Below, piece by piece: positions 37,406 through 44,987 of a stretch of 64,000 bases of DNA. The notes beneath the pieces are model-generated. The model made no database searches. It worked only from the letters and a program-made list of their open reading frames with translations, and was not told the DNA's origin. The position numbers were made by a program, and so were the translations under genes. Where the stretch lies: contig CAKKNE010000003.1 of NCBI GenBank assembly GCA_918797485.1, positions 2,418,001 through 2,482,000 of the forward strand, written 5' to 3'. Numbering within the stretch: position 1 is the stretch's first letter; each line of letters opens with the position of its first letter. The stretch is from Pelagomonas calceolata. Its lineage: Eukaryota > Sar > Pelagophyceae > Pelagomonadales > Pelagomonadaceae.

Positions 37406-38620
37406 TTTTTCGCGGCTCTCGCTCTGGTTCGCCGCGGTCTTCGCGGCGCTGCTGGTGGTTCGCGCCGCGTCGGGCGGGCTGGGTCTTAGCGCGCGAGCGC
37501 TGCGGTCGTTGCAACTGTGCCTGTTGCTGTTCTGCCGGCTACAGCGGCCGCCCGGCTTTTGAGTCTCGCCAGAGGGCGCGCGCAGTACTGGGCGCAGCGA
37601 TGGCACTTCACTTCGCCTCGCGCGCACCTCGACGGGTCGGCGTGGGCGGTTTTTTGGTCGGCGGTCGTGGGCCAAACCAGCGCGATACGTACTAGCTCTA
37701 GGCTCGCGCTGATGTTTCAAGATTGTTTTGCTTTGCTTAGAGCTAGGAACCGACTCCGGGGAAAACCCTCCGGCTCTCATACGCCGTCGCCCCGAGTGTT
37801 CTCAGCTCGGAGGCGACGACGGTGACGACGGCGAGGGGGAAGCAGGCCGGAAGACGCCGGAAGGAGGATGCGGAGGATACCGCGGCGGAGGAACCTTCCG
37901 GATACTGCCATACGAGGCCGAAGAAGACGACGAGGATGAACGAATTGCGTCAGACGCGGGGCGCCGCCGCGGCGGGCGCCTCGACGTCTTCGTCGCGCGG
38001 CGGGGTCGCCCAGGGGATCGCAGAGTAGCAGCACCCGGCGACAGCCAGTATCAAGAACAAAAGCAAGACGATGAGGTGGGCCGGGAGGGTCATGTCGTGT
38101 GCGCCGCAGCCGTCGCCGGCTGGACTCTTTTGTCTTTTGTCGTAACGGCGTCTCGCTGAAGCAAGCGCGGCGGCGGCGCAGGGCTGTCCGGTGCTAACAG
38201 CTTCTCCGTGCTGACAATCCTTTCGGCTGCTGGCGCGCGGCGGCGGCGCGGCGGTTAGACTTCGCGACGTAAACGCAGCGGACCGCAAAGCAAAAAGCAA
38301 GCTCGCGGCCGAGCGGAAACAGCCAAGCGCGAAGGGGCAGCCAAGCGCGTGGCGCGGCGCAGACCAGCGCGTGCTGGGGGCAGCCCTTGGGCTCCTCCCG
38401 ACTCCGGGCGCGGCAGGCTGCCGCGCACGAGCACAAGGCCGCCGGGGCAGCCCCACGGCGGTATGCAGGGCCGAAAAATGGGACGCGGCGGCCTCGGGGA
38501 GCCCAAGCTCGCGCCAGCTGCCGCCTTTTTGCCGCTCCCTCGCCCGGATCGTAAAATTGACGCGAAAGTGTCATGGCCTGGGGGGCGCTAAACCGCGATT
38601 CGTCGGCCGAGCGACTAAGC
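37406..38620. other. Long spacer between UBC9 and the U2 gene
   Basis: No well-supported gene. A possible 47-residue membrane peptide is noted separately. The 20-bp string TTGCTTTGCTTAGAGCTAGG at 37729-37748 also occurs at 230-249. GC-rich segments with GGGGCAGCC recur at about 38337, 38379 and 38442, capable of pairing with GGCTGCC nearby. Confidence 0.5.
37950..38093 (-). CDS. Possible 47-residue single-TM peptide
   Basis: MTLPAHLIVLLLFLILAVAG then CCYSAIPWATPP and an acidic/Ala tail. One clear TM segment with two cysteines at its end. It may be complete, or an exon of a longer gene whose acidic/Pro-rich continuation lies in another frame at 37800-37950. Nothing confirms expression. Confidence 0.3.
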   Translation of the reverse strand: MTLPAHLIVLLLFLILAVAGCCYSAIPWATPPRDEDVEAPAAAAPRV

Positions 38621-38627
38621 GCTCTCT

Positions 38628-38818
38628 CACCTTTCTCGGCCTTTTGGCTAAGATCAAGTGTAGTATCTGTTCTTATCAGTGTGATAACTGATATCCTTAG
38701 CACTGCTTTGGAATTCTTATCACTCGTATTTTTATGATCCGATGGTGATGCTCTGCTTGCAGACGTCCTGTCACAGATGTCCTAGTGCCTTGCACAACCG
38801 CCTAGTGACGTCGACCCC
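38628..38818 (+). ncRNA. U2: U2 spliceosomal snRNA
   Basis: Begins ACCTTTCTCGGCCTTTTGG and continues CTAAGATCAAGTGTAGTATC, nearly identical to U2 of other eukaryotes. The branch-point recognition sequence GTAGTA is at 38660-38665. Stem-loop IIa (ATCAGTGTGATAACTGAT) follows, then the Sm site ATTTTTA at 38728-38734, stem-loop III with the CTGC-TT-GCAG hairpin, and stem-loop IV (CTAG...CTAG) around a TTGCAC loop for the U2A'/U2B'' proteins. The length of about 190 nt is standard. U2 pairs with intron branch sites, here mostly introner-derived introns. The ends are estimated to within a few bases. Confidence 0.93.
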
Positions 38819-38859
38819 TCCCCTCTCTCCTCTCTCTCTCATCCACCACGTACGCCTCG

Positions 38860-39066
38860 ACGCGTCGTCGATCACGGCGGCTCCGGAGCTTGCTTGTCGC
38901 GCGAACCGCGGCCGTCGCGCGAAAAACGCTGGCGTGGCCACTGGCCGGGCCGCGGCGGCGGCATACCGGTGGAGGAAAATCGCGTCGATCGCGGAGGCTC
39001 CGGCGCTCGCGGCGACGGCGTACTGGCCCCGGTCGCGCGCGGACCGCCGTCGCGCGAAAAACGAAC
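38860..39066. repeat. Two-copy degenerate tandem repeat downstream of U2
   Basis: CGTCGATCACGGCGGCTCCGG (38864 on) to CCGTCGCGCGAAAAACG (ending about 38930), repeated as CGTCGATCGCGGAGGCTCCGG to CCGTCGCGCGAAAAACG (38984-39066). The period is about 120-135 bp with insertions. There is no gene between U2 and the end of the protease gene at 39155. Confidence 0.65.
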
Positions 39067-39154
39067 CTACCCCACCGATACGCCGTCGCCGCACGGAAGT
39101 ACTGCTTTGTTTCATTGAATTAACCCACAGAAGACCCCCCCGGAGAGAGAGACA

Positions 39155-40477
39155 CTAGCGCAGCTGCGCCCGGTCCACGGTCTTCACGCGCACCGTCTCG
39201 AGCTTCGACGCGTCCGCGCCCCGCATCACCCGCAAGACCACATCAGAGCCGATCTCCGTCTCCTCGACGAGCGCTAGTAAATCCTCGACCGTCCTGACAG
39301 CGACACCGTTCACCTCCGTGATCAGGTCCCCTAAAAATAATTGGCCGGCCTTGCGCATGCAGCCCGTGAGGCCGGCCTCGCCGCCCGGTGTATTGGGAGG
39401 CGCCTCCATGACCAGCACACCCTCCAGCGGCGTGCCCAACCTTTGGGCTAATCCGCGCGTCATCTGATCGTCAGCCACCGTGATGCCCATGCTCGGTCTC
39501 AACATCCTGCCATACCGGATGAGCTGGTTCACGATTCTCCTAACCGTGTCTACGGGAATCGCAAACCCAATTCCGGCCGACGCGCCGCTCGGACTGTATA
39601 TAGCGGTATTGACACCGACCAGCCTTCCTTTCGCATCTAGCAGCGGACCGCCCGAGTTACCAGGGTTAATGGAAGCGTCGGTCTGGACGCAGCCCTTGAT
39701 CGGCCGACCCGCGACGCCTTGGACTTCCCTTCCGACCGCCGAGACAATACCCTGCGTTAAGGTCGAGTCCAGCCCAAAGGGGTTGCCGATCGCGAACACG
39801 CTCTGCCCTACAAGTAACTCGGACGAACTGCCGACGGTGATGGGCCTCAGGACCGACTTCGGCGCGCGCACCTTGAGGACCGCAATATCTTTTTCGGGCT
39901 CCGCGCCGACTAGCGTCGCCTCGTAGGCGTTCATACTACCATCACCTAAGCCAATACCAGTCACGGTCGCCTTCTGGGCCTGCTGGATGACGTGGTAGTT
40001 CGTGACGATGTGGCCTTGGTCGTCCCACACAAATCCCGAGCCGGACCCCTGGGGCACGACCTCGCCGCGCATCGTTAACGGGCCCGCACTCCGCACGACA
40101 GACGTCTGGATGAAGGCTACGGACGGCGAGACTCGTTCGAAGAGCTTGACGGTGTTCCGTTCTCCGGCACTCAATCCAGCGAGCGCGGTGTTGCCCTCCT
40201 CCGTGTAGTCGCCGCGCAACGCGGCTTGCAACCTAGCTACTAATTCACTCTTCTCCAAGCAATCCCGGAAGTCGACGCCTCGTTCTGTTAACAATCTCTT
40301 GAGCTCTGAAGTCGTGAAGTCCGAGACACTTCTAGCTCCACCTCTCGTCGAGTGGAGGCGGTGGACCGGCTTCGACTTGTTGAGGAGCCGCCCGAAGCCA
40401 GGAACAACAAATCCGAGCGGCCGCTGCGCCAGCGACGCCGTGAGGACTGTCCTGAGAGGGGTAGCGAGCCTCATCAT
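39155..40477 (-). CDS. Deg/HtrA serine protease with N-terminal SAP-like motif and C-terminal PDZ
   Basis: 440 residues. An organelle-type N-terminus (MMRLATPLRTVLTASLAQRP) is followed by a SAP-like helix pair (TTSELKRLLTERGVDFRDC, EKSELVARLQAAL). The trypsin-like domain holds the full triad: VTNYHVI (His), KDIAVLKV (Asp) and GNSGGPLL (Ser), plus GNPFGLD. One PDZ domain follows (GVLVMEAPPNTPGGEAGL, then GDLITEVNGVAV). The plan is that of plastid Deg1-type proteases that degrade damaged thylakoid proteins; the SAP-like piece is unusual. Localisation to plastid or mitochondrion is not settled. Confidence 0.88.
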   Translation of the reverse strand: MMRLATPLRTVLTASLAQRPLGFVVPGFGRLLNKSKPVHRLHSTRGGARSVSDFTTSELKRLLTERGVDFRDCLEKSELVARLQAALRGDYTEEGNTALAGLSAGERNTVKLFERVSPSVAFIQTSVVRSAGPLTMRGEVVPQGSGSGFVWDDQGHIVTNYHVIQQAQKATVTGIGLGDGSMNAYEATLVGAEPEKDIAVLKVRAPKSVLRPITVGSSSELLVGQSVFAIGNPFGLDSTLTQGIVSAVGREVQGVAGRPIKGCVQTDASINPGNSGGPLLDAKGRLVGVNTAIYSPSGASAGIGFAIPVDTVRRIVNQLIRYGRMLRPSMGITVADDQMTRGLAQRLGTPLEGVLVMEAPPNTPGGEAGLTGCMRKAGQLFLGDLITEVNGVAVRTVEDLLALVEETEIGSDVVLRVMRGADASKLETVRVKTVDRAQLR

Positions 40478-40617
40478 CGACTGGCGGTTTCTCTGGTGCT
40501 GCGCGTCGGCACCGCTTCTCGGCGTCGATTTATGCGGCTTTCTGGAGTGTGTTTTTGGCCTGGCCGCGTCTGACTGCGGCCTGAGGTTGTGTGGCTGGAA
40601 TGAGCTCTGTGCTTTTG

Positions 40618-40637
40618 GCTAGTGTCTCACGGCTAGC
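40618..40637. repeat. CTAG palindrome, copy 8
   Basis: 20 bp, GCTAGTGTCTCACGGCTAGC, 141 bp upstream of the Deg protease start. Confidence 0.75.
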
Positions 40638-40760
40638 TAGTTCTTTGGAGCTCCATCGAAGTCGACCCACGGAGCAATCAGATCACACGCCCAGAACCCC
40701 GGCCTCGAAGCATCGCTGGTCTGCCACACCCAAAGAGCTACTAGGAATCGTTTGGTGGTG

Positions 40761-41050
40761 CCACCGTCCGGCAAAAGGACCGTCGTGAGGCTGCCCAATC
40801 ATCGTACCGCGAGCGTAGCACGCCGTTTCGCGGTACCGGGTTGCTGCGGCACGCGTTACCGCTCTGGCTGCCCGGCGACGTAAGGGTAGGCCGCCGCACT
40901 GTGGTACTGGGGGCTGCACTGCTACGCCGTCGCCGCAGCTAAGCCATCGTTGACAGCCACCGTCCTGTGGCAAAAGCGCACGGCAAGGACCATCGCACGT
41001 CAGGCTGCCAACCTAGGTTGCCGTACCGCGGTACCGGATTGCCGCGGCGA
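40761..41050. repeat. Direct repeat of about 90 bp, spaced about 197 bp
   Basis: CCACCGTCCGGCAAAAGGACCG (40761 on) with GAGGCTGCC, CGTACCGCG and GCGGTACCGGGTTGC-type blocks is repeated from 40958 with CCACCGTCCTGTGGCAAAAG, CAGGCTGCC, CGTACCGCG and GCGGTACCGGATTGC. It fills the divergent promoter between the Deg protease and the next plus-strand gene. Confidence 0.65.
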
Positions 41051-41107
41051 AACGCGGTGCTCTAGGTCAGCCCTACACCACAACACAAAAACAACAAGCA
41101 AAAAAGG

Positions 41108-42586
41108 ATGGCCGCCATCATCCGAGGAAGAAGAGACGCCCTCGCGAAACTCGAACTCGAGTTCACCGTGGGTCGAGATACACCCTTCGCGCCGCACCCT
41201 GATATTGAAAGTAGATGGGCCGATTTGATGGCCCACATGTGGCTCTCGGAAGAGGAACGGTTGTCGTATATTCGCGAGCTGCGCGAGCGCAAGGCGGCGC
41301 GTAAGTTGGAGCATAAAGCTAAAAGAGGCGATAGCGCGGCGTCGGCTCAGGTCGAGGCAAAAAAGGAGAAGGAACGGGCCGCGCTGGAGGCGGCGCAGGC
41401 GAAGGCCCAGGCTTCTATTGACGAGTCCCTGCGGAATTTACGAAGAAGGTTGTACGCTTACGACGTGAAGGGCGAGGGGTATGTGGAATGTGCGCCGGCT
41501 CGCAACGCATGTAGGGGAGAGGGCCTGAGTATTGCTATAGACGGCGACGCGCGCGACCGCTGTCTTATTAAAGACGTCATCAAGACGGCTGAAAGAGCGG
41601 CCAGACGACGGGAGCAGCCGCGCGACGTCGAGTGTGTCAAAAGTACGACGGAGCCGCTGCCGTCGGTCGCGGACCTGCGGAAGGCCTTCTACGACGCGGA
41701 CGTCGACGGCCACGGCTGTTTACCGGCGGATCGAGTGCAAAGGAGGTGGCGGGACCTCTGCGGGAGCGCGGCGGACCCCGCGGTCATCGCGAAGGCCTCC
41801 AACGCGCGCGGCCAGATCACTCTGATAACTCTAGAGGACGCCATCGCATCAACAGGGCGCCGGCCCAAGGCGTCGGCGGCGTCGCGCTCCGTCACGTCGG
41901 CTCTGGTAAACTCGGCGCGCCGGCCTACTTCCAAACCGGACTCGTCCGAGGCGTCCTCCTCGGCGCCGGAACAGGCGCCTGAGGCTCCGCCGCCGTTACC
42001 ACGGCGCCGCGAGATCATCGTCGTGCGGGATGAAGAAAGGGACGCCGAGGCGGCGCGATTGCGCTTGCTGGGCGACGACGCGCCGGCCGAGCCGCCGGCG
42101 ATGCCGGACGCCCCTGCTTTTTGCACCTTGCGCGGCGCCGAGCGCGACTGCCGCTTCTTCACGACGGGCGTCATCTCTAACACGTCTTCTGGCTTCGTCG
42201 ACCTCACGTCTGAGAGGAGGGATGACGAGGACGCTTTTTTCGACCTGCGCCTGGGCGTCGCGTTTGGAGATAACGAGCCTGCAGACCCTTCACTAACTTG
42301 CACGCTCCGCTACCGCGGCGCGGCCCGCGATTTGTGTGTGCCGGTCCTCGGCGGCGACGGCGGACCGTGCAGAGCGCCGGTGATCCGCATCGCGCGGGCC
42401 GCGGCGCCCCTGAAGATCGCCGTTTTTGGGAGAGACGGAGCGCCGCTCGCGACGGCGGCGCTCGATTTGAACGCACTGACGGGCGAGAAGCTCCAGCGCG
42501 TGGTCCTGCGCGCGGCGCCTGCTTTTAGTGGGGCGCGCGCGCTCGGGGTCGTTTTTGAGGCGGAGGCGATTCATAATACACAGTGA
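41108..42586 (+). CDS. Unknown protein with coiled coil, EF-hand-like loops and C2-like end
   Basis: 492 residues. The N-terminal helix-rich part includes a Lys/Glu/Ala coiled coil (about 55-110). Two weak EF-hand loops, YDVKGEGYVECAP and DADVDGHGCLPADRV, follow, then a Ser/Pro-rich linker. From about 330 the sequence is beta-rich (FCTLRGAERDCRFFTTGVIS, FFDLRLGVAFGD, LTCTLRYRG, LKIAVFGRDGAPLATAALDL), which resembles a C2-type sandwich. I do not recognise the whole. A calcium-linked membrane or cytoskeletal role is a guess. Confidence 0.6.
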   Translation: MAAIIRGRRDALAKLELEFTVGRDTPFAPHPDIESRWADLMAHMWLSEEERLSYIRELRERKAARKLEHKAKRGDSAASAQVEAKKEKERAALEAAQAKAQASIDESLRNLRRRLYAYDVKGEGYVECAPARNACRGEGLSIAIDGDARDRCLIKDVIKTAERAARRREQPRDVECVKSTTEPLPSVADLRKAFYDADVDGHGCLPADRVQRRWRDLCGSAADPAVIAKASNARGQITLITLEDAIASTGRRPKASAASRSVTSALVNSARRPTSKPDSSEASSSAPEQAPEAPPPLPRRREIIVVRDEERDAEAARLRLLGDDAPAEPPAMPDAPAFCTLRGAERDCRFFTTGVISNTSSGFVDLTSERRDDEDAFFDLRLGVAFGDNEPADPSLTCTLRYRGAARDLCVPVLGGDGGPCRAPVIRIARAAAPLKIAVFGRDGAPLATAALDLNALTGEKLQRVVLRAAPAFSGARALGVVFEAEAIHNTQ

Positions 42587-42598
42587 TTCACTTACTAT

Positions 42599-43927
42599 CT
42601 ATTTCCTCGCCTTCTTCTTCGGGCGCTCGTGGCAGCCCGGGAATTCCTGGCGCATGTGCTTGCAGGTGCCGTTAATGGTACCGGACTTGCGCACGAAGGA
42701 CATGCAGTTGCACGACGTCGGGGTGACCCGGTACACCGAGCCCACCGTGCTGCCCTGGACGAGCCGGCACTGCTCGTCGCCGCCATCGATCGGCGGCCGA
42801 TCGCGGCGGAACGTGATCGAAACGCGCGTGCAGGTGCGCGGCTTGAGCTTGTGCCGCCACCACTCGTTCGTCGGCGGCATGAGCGCGTAGAGCGAGCCGT
42901 CGGCGAGCTCGATGTCCTCGATCTCGACCGGGCCGCCCGCGCCCCGGTAGTGCTTGCTCGGCTTCATGGTGAGCGGCCGGGAGTGCTGCGGGTTGGCGTA
43001 GAGCGAGAGGCAGACGATCGGCGACGACGGGTCCTGCTCCTCGTCGGTGTGCGCGCCGATGCCCTTCCGATAGGACCTGCCGCGCTCCGGGGGCGCCCGG
43101 CCTTCTCGCGTGGCCGCGGCCACCTTCGCCTCGTAGTCGTCGCGGAGGATCCGGTCGAGCTCATCGTCAACCTTATAAATCTGCACGACGGCGTAGTCAA
43201 AGGGCTTGGGGAGCCCGAGGAGCCGCACGATGCGCTCGCCTATCAGCCAGATCTGCTGGTTCGTGGCCGTGCCGCGCTCGTCCCCCGGCCGTACGTCCCA
43301 CTCACCTCGCCGCTCGTCCACGCTATACCGTAGCCTATACGACCTGCCCAGGCATCGACCCGCGCACCACTGCTTGGTCGTCCCCCACTTCACGCCGAGC
43401 CCCTCGCCGCCCTCGGACTTGGGCCGCGTCAGCCAGCCGAAGAGCTGCCGGCACCCGGCCTCGTCCAGAATTCGCTCGTCAGCCGCGTAGTAATGAACGA
43501 GCAGCTCGCGCTTTTGGCCTCCGGGGCCCTTCTTGTCGAGCACGCTCTCCTCTCGCGTCAAGGTCGGCCGGAGTAGCGTCGACTCGGCGGGCGGCGGCGA
43601 CGGTGGTGGCGGCGGCGGTGGCGGCGGCGATGGCGCCGGCCCGCGGCGGCTGCTGAAGAACGCCAGGAAGTCCTCGTCGTCGTCGTCCGCCGGGCGCGGT
43701 GCCACTGGCGACTCAGTGATGCGCGGCGCGGGCGCCAGGGGTGCCACCCACGCCATGGCAGCGCTCGAAGGCGTTGCCGCGACGCCGCGAACCGTGGCGC
43801 CAGTCAGATCGATGCCGCCGCCGCTGACGCGTGGCTCCGGGCGTCGCTCGCCGTCCGAATCGCCGGTCATATCAATAAATGACTGCTCGTCGTCGGAGGA
43901 GTCGCGCAGGTCCGTGATGTGCTGCAT
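42599..43927 (-). CDS. AlkB-like 2-oxoglutarate/Fe(II) dioxygenase fused to a SWIM-type zinc finger
   Basis: 442 residues from MQHITDLRDSSDDEQ (an in-frame Met at 44059 would add 44). A disordered N-terminal part includes SFIDMTGD and GIDLTGA, which look like SUMO-interacting motifs, and a long Pro run. The dioxygenase core has YSVDERRGEWDV, IGAHTDEEQDPSSPIVCLSL with the iron-binding HxD, a later WWRHKLKPRT supplying the distal His, and RVSITFR for 2-oxoglutarate. The C-terminus VTPTSCNCMSFVRKSG then TCKHMRQEF fits CxC...CxH, a SWIM finger. AlkB enzymes remove methyl groups from nucleic acid bases or proteins. The SWIM fusion suggests DNA or RNA targeting. Confidence 0.8.
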   Translation of the reverse strand: MQHITDLRDSSDDEQSFIDMTGDSDGERRPEPRVSGGGIDLTGATVRGVAATPSSAAMAWVAPLAPAPRITESPVAPRPADDDDEDFLAFFSSRRGPAPSPPPPPPPPPSPPPAESTLLRPTLTREESVLDKKGPGGQKRELLVHYYAADERILDEAGCRQLFGWLTRPKSEGGEGLGVKWGTTKQWCAGRCLGRSYRLRYSVDERRGEWDVRPGDERGTATNQQIWLIGERIVRLLGLPKPFDYAVVQIYKVDDELDRILRDDYEAKVAAATREGRAPPERGRSYRKGIGAHTDEEQDPSSPIVCLSLYANPQHSRPLTMKPSKHYRGAGGPVEIEDIELADGSLYALMPPTNEWWRHKLKPRTCTRVSITFRRDRPPIDGGDEQCRLVQGSTVGSVYRVTPTSCNCMSFVRKSGTINGTCKHMRQEFPGCHERPKKKARK

Positions 43928-44068
43928 GGTCGCGACTGCAGATGTCGTGCGCAGCGCGGTTTCTTGCACGCGTTCGAAAAATTCACAAATACGGCCAGCG
44001 TAGATATACTCAGAATGCAAATTTGTGCGCACTACACTGTGTTTATCAATGAATTCCAAAAAATCACA

Positions 44069-44092
44069 GCTAGCGGCATGTAAGACACTAGA
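44069..44092. repeat. CTAG palindrome, copy 9
   Basis: 24 bp, GCTAGCGGCATG to GACACTAGA, 169 bp upstream of the small plastid-type gene and 142 bp from the AlkB start. Confidence 0.8.
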
Positions 44093-44260
44093 AAACGCTT
44101 GGTCTTGCCTTTGCGTGCGACGTGTTGCGTGGCAAGCTTGCTAAAGTCACCCGTTTAACAGCTCATCGAAGCATCAAAGCGAGACCGCCACGCATTGCAG
44201 CCTGCGAGCGACCAGCACCAGCGCCACACCAGAGAGCTGCAACCTCAGCCGTGCACAAGC

Positions 44261-44667
44261 ATGCGACGAACACTCATCGCACTGCTCGCGTGCGGCGCAA
44301 CCGCCCTGCAGCCCAGCACACAACCTCACCGACGAAACCGCGTCGCGCGGCCGTCGAGCGCCGACGGCGACATTGGAGTATCGCTCGAGGACATGAATAG
44401 TCCCGGCGCCAAAATAGCACAGCTCAAGAAGGAGATGGACGAAGCGCAGAAGGCCCGAACCGGTGCGGACGAGATTCATCGTTGTTTAGTGCTTCGTCGC
44501 GCCGTCGCGACCTCGCGTCGTCGCACGCGAAGCAATTATCGATTTCCGCGCAGGCGGGCGACATCGACACGGTCGTCGAACTGATGGGCACGCTGCTCAG
44601 CCTGGAGGGCGCCTACGAGAGCGAGGCGGGCGAGGACGAGTCTCCGCCGGGGCCGTGCGCGGACTAA
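44261..44667 (+). CDS. Small secreted or plastid-type protein, frame change unresolved
   Basis: Starts MRRTLIALLACGATALQPST, a signal peptide with a plastid-type ALQP site, then a helix (GAKIAQLKKEMDEAQKART). From about 44480 the coding-like frame is a different one: SSHAKQLSISAQAGDIDTVV, then ELMGTLLSLEGAYESEAGED, ending at 44667. The first frame continues as an Arg-rich string to 44584, which looks non-coding. A short intron or a frameshift near 44460-44500 is needed; no canonical GT-AG pair I tried joins the two frames convincingly. Family unknown. Confidence 0.45.
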
Positions 44668-44765
44668 GTTTTAGGCTTCTATGCGTATCTTCACTTCGTA
44701 GCCGCGGAAACCCGTCCACGACCATGCCCTACGCACCCCGGGAGCGGCTCCGAGGGCTCCGCATT

Positions 44766-44789
44766 GCTAGCGGCGTGTAAGACACTAGG
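44766..44789. repeat. CTAG palindrome, copy 10
   Basis: 24 bp, GCTAGCGGCGTG to GACACTAGG, 199 bp upstream of the ZRANB3-like gene. Confidence 0.8.
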
Positions 44790-44987
44790 CATCCGCCGCA
44801 AGCGCGCGGCACCGCTCCATCTGAGGACGCTGCGCGCAACGGGGCTTCTAGGGATCGATTCCTGCGAGCGCTAAAGATCAGGCAGCCGTCCCAGCGCAAC
44901 TGCAACCGCTGCGACGCCGCAACGCCATAACACAGCCGGAGAGCGCATTCCTGATTTAAACTCAGACGGCAGACGCGCGGCACAAGG

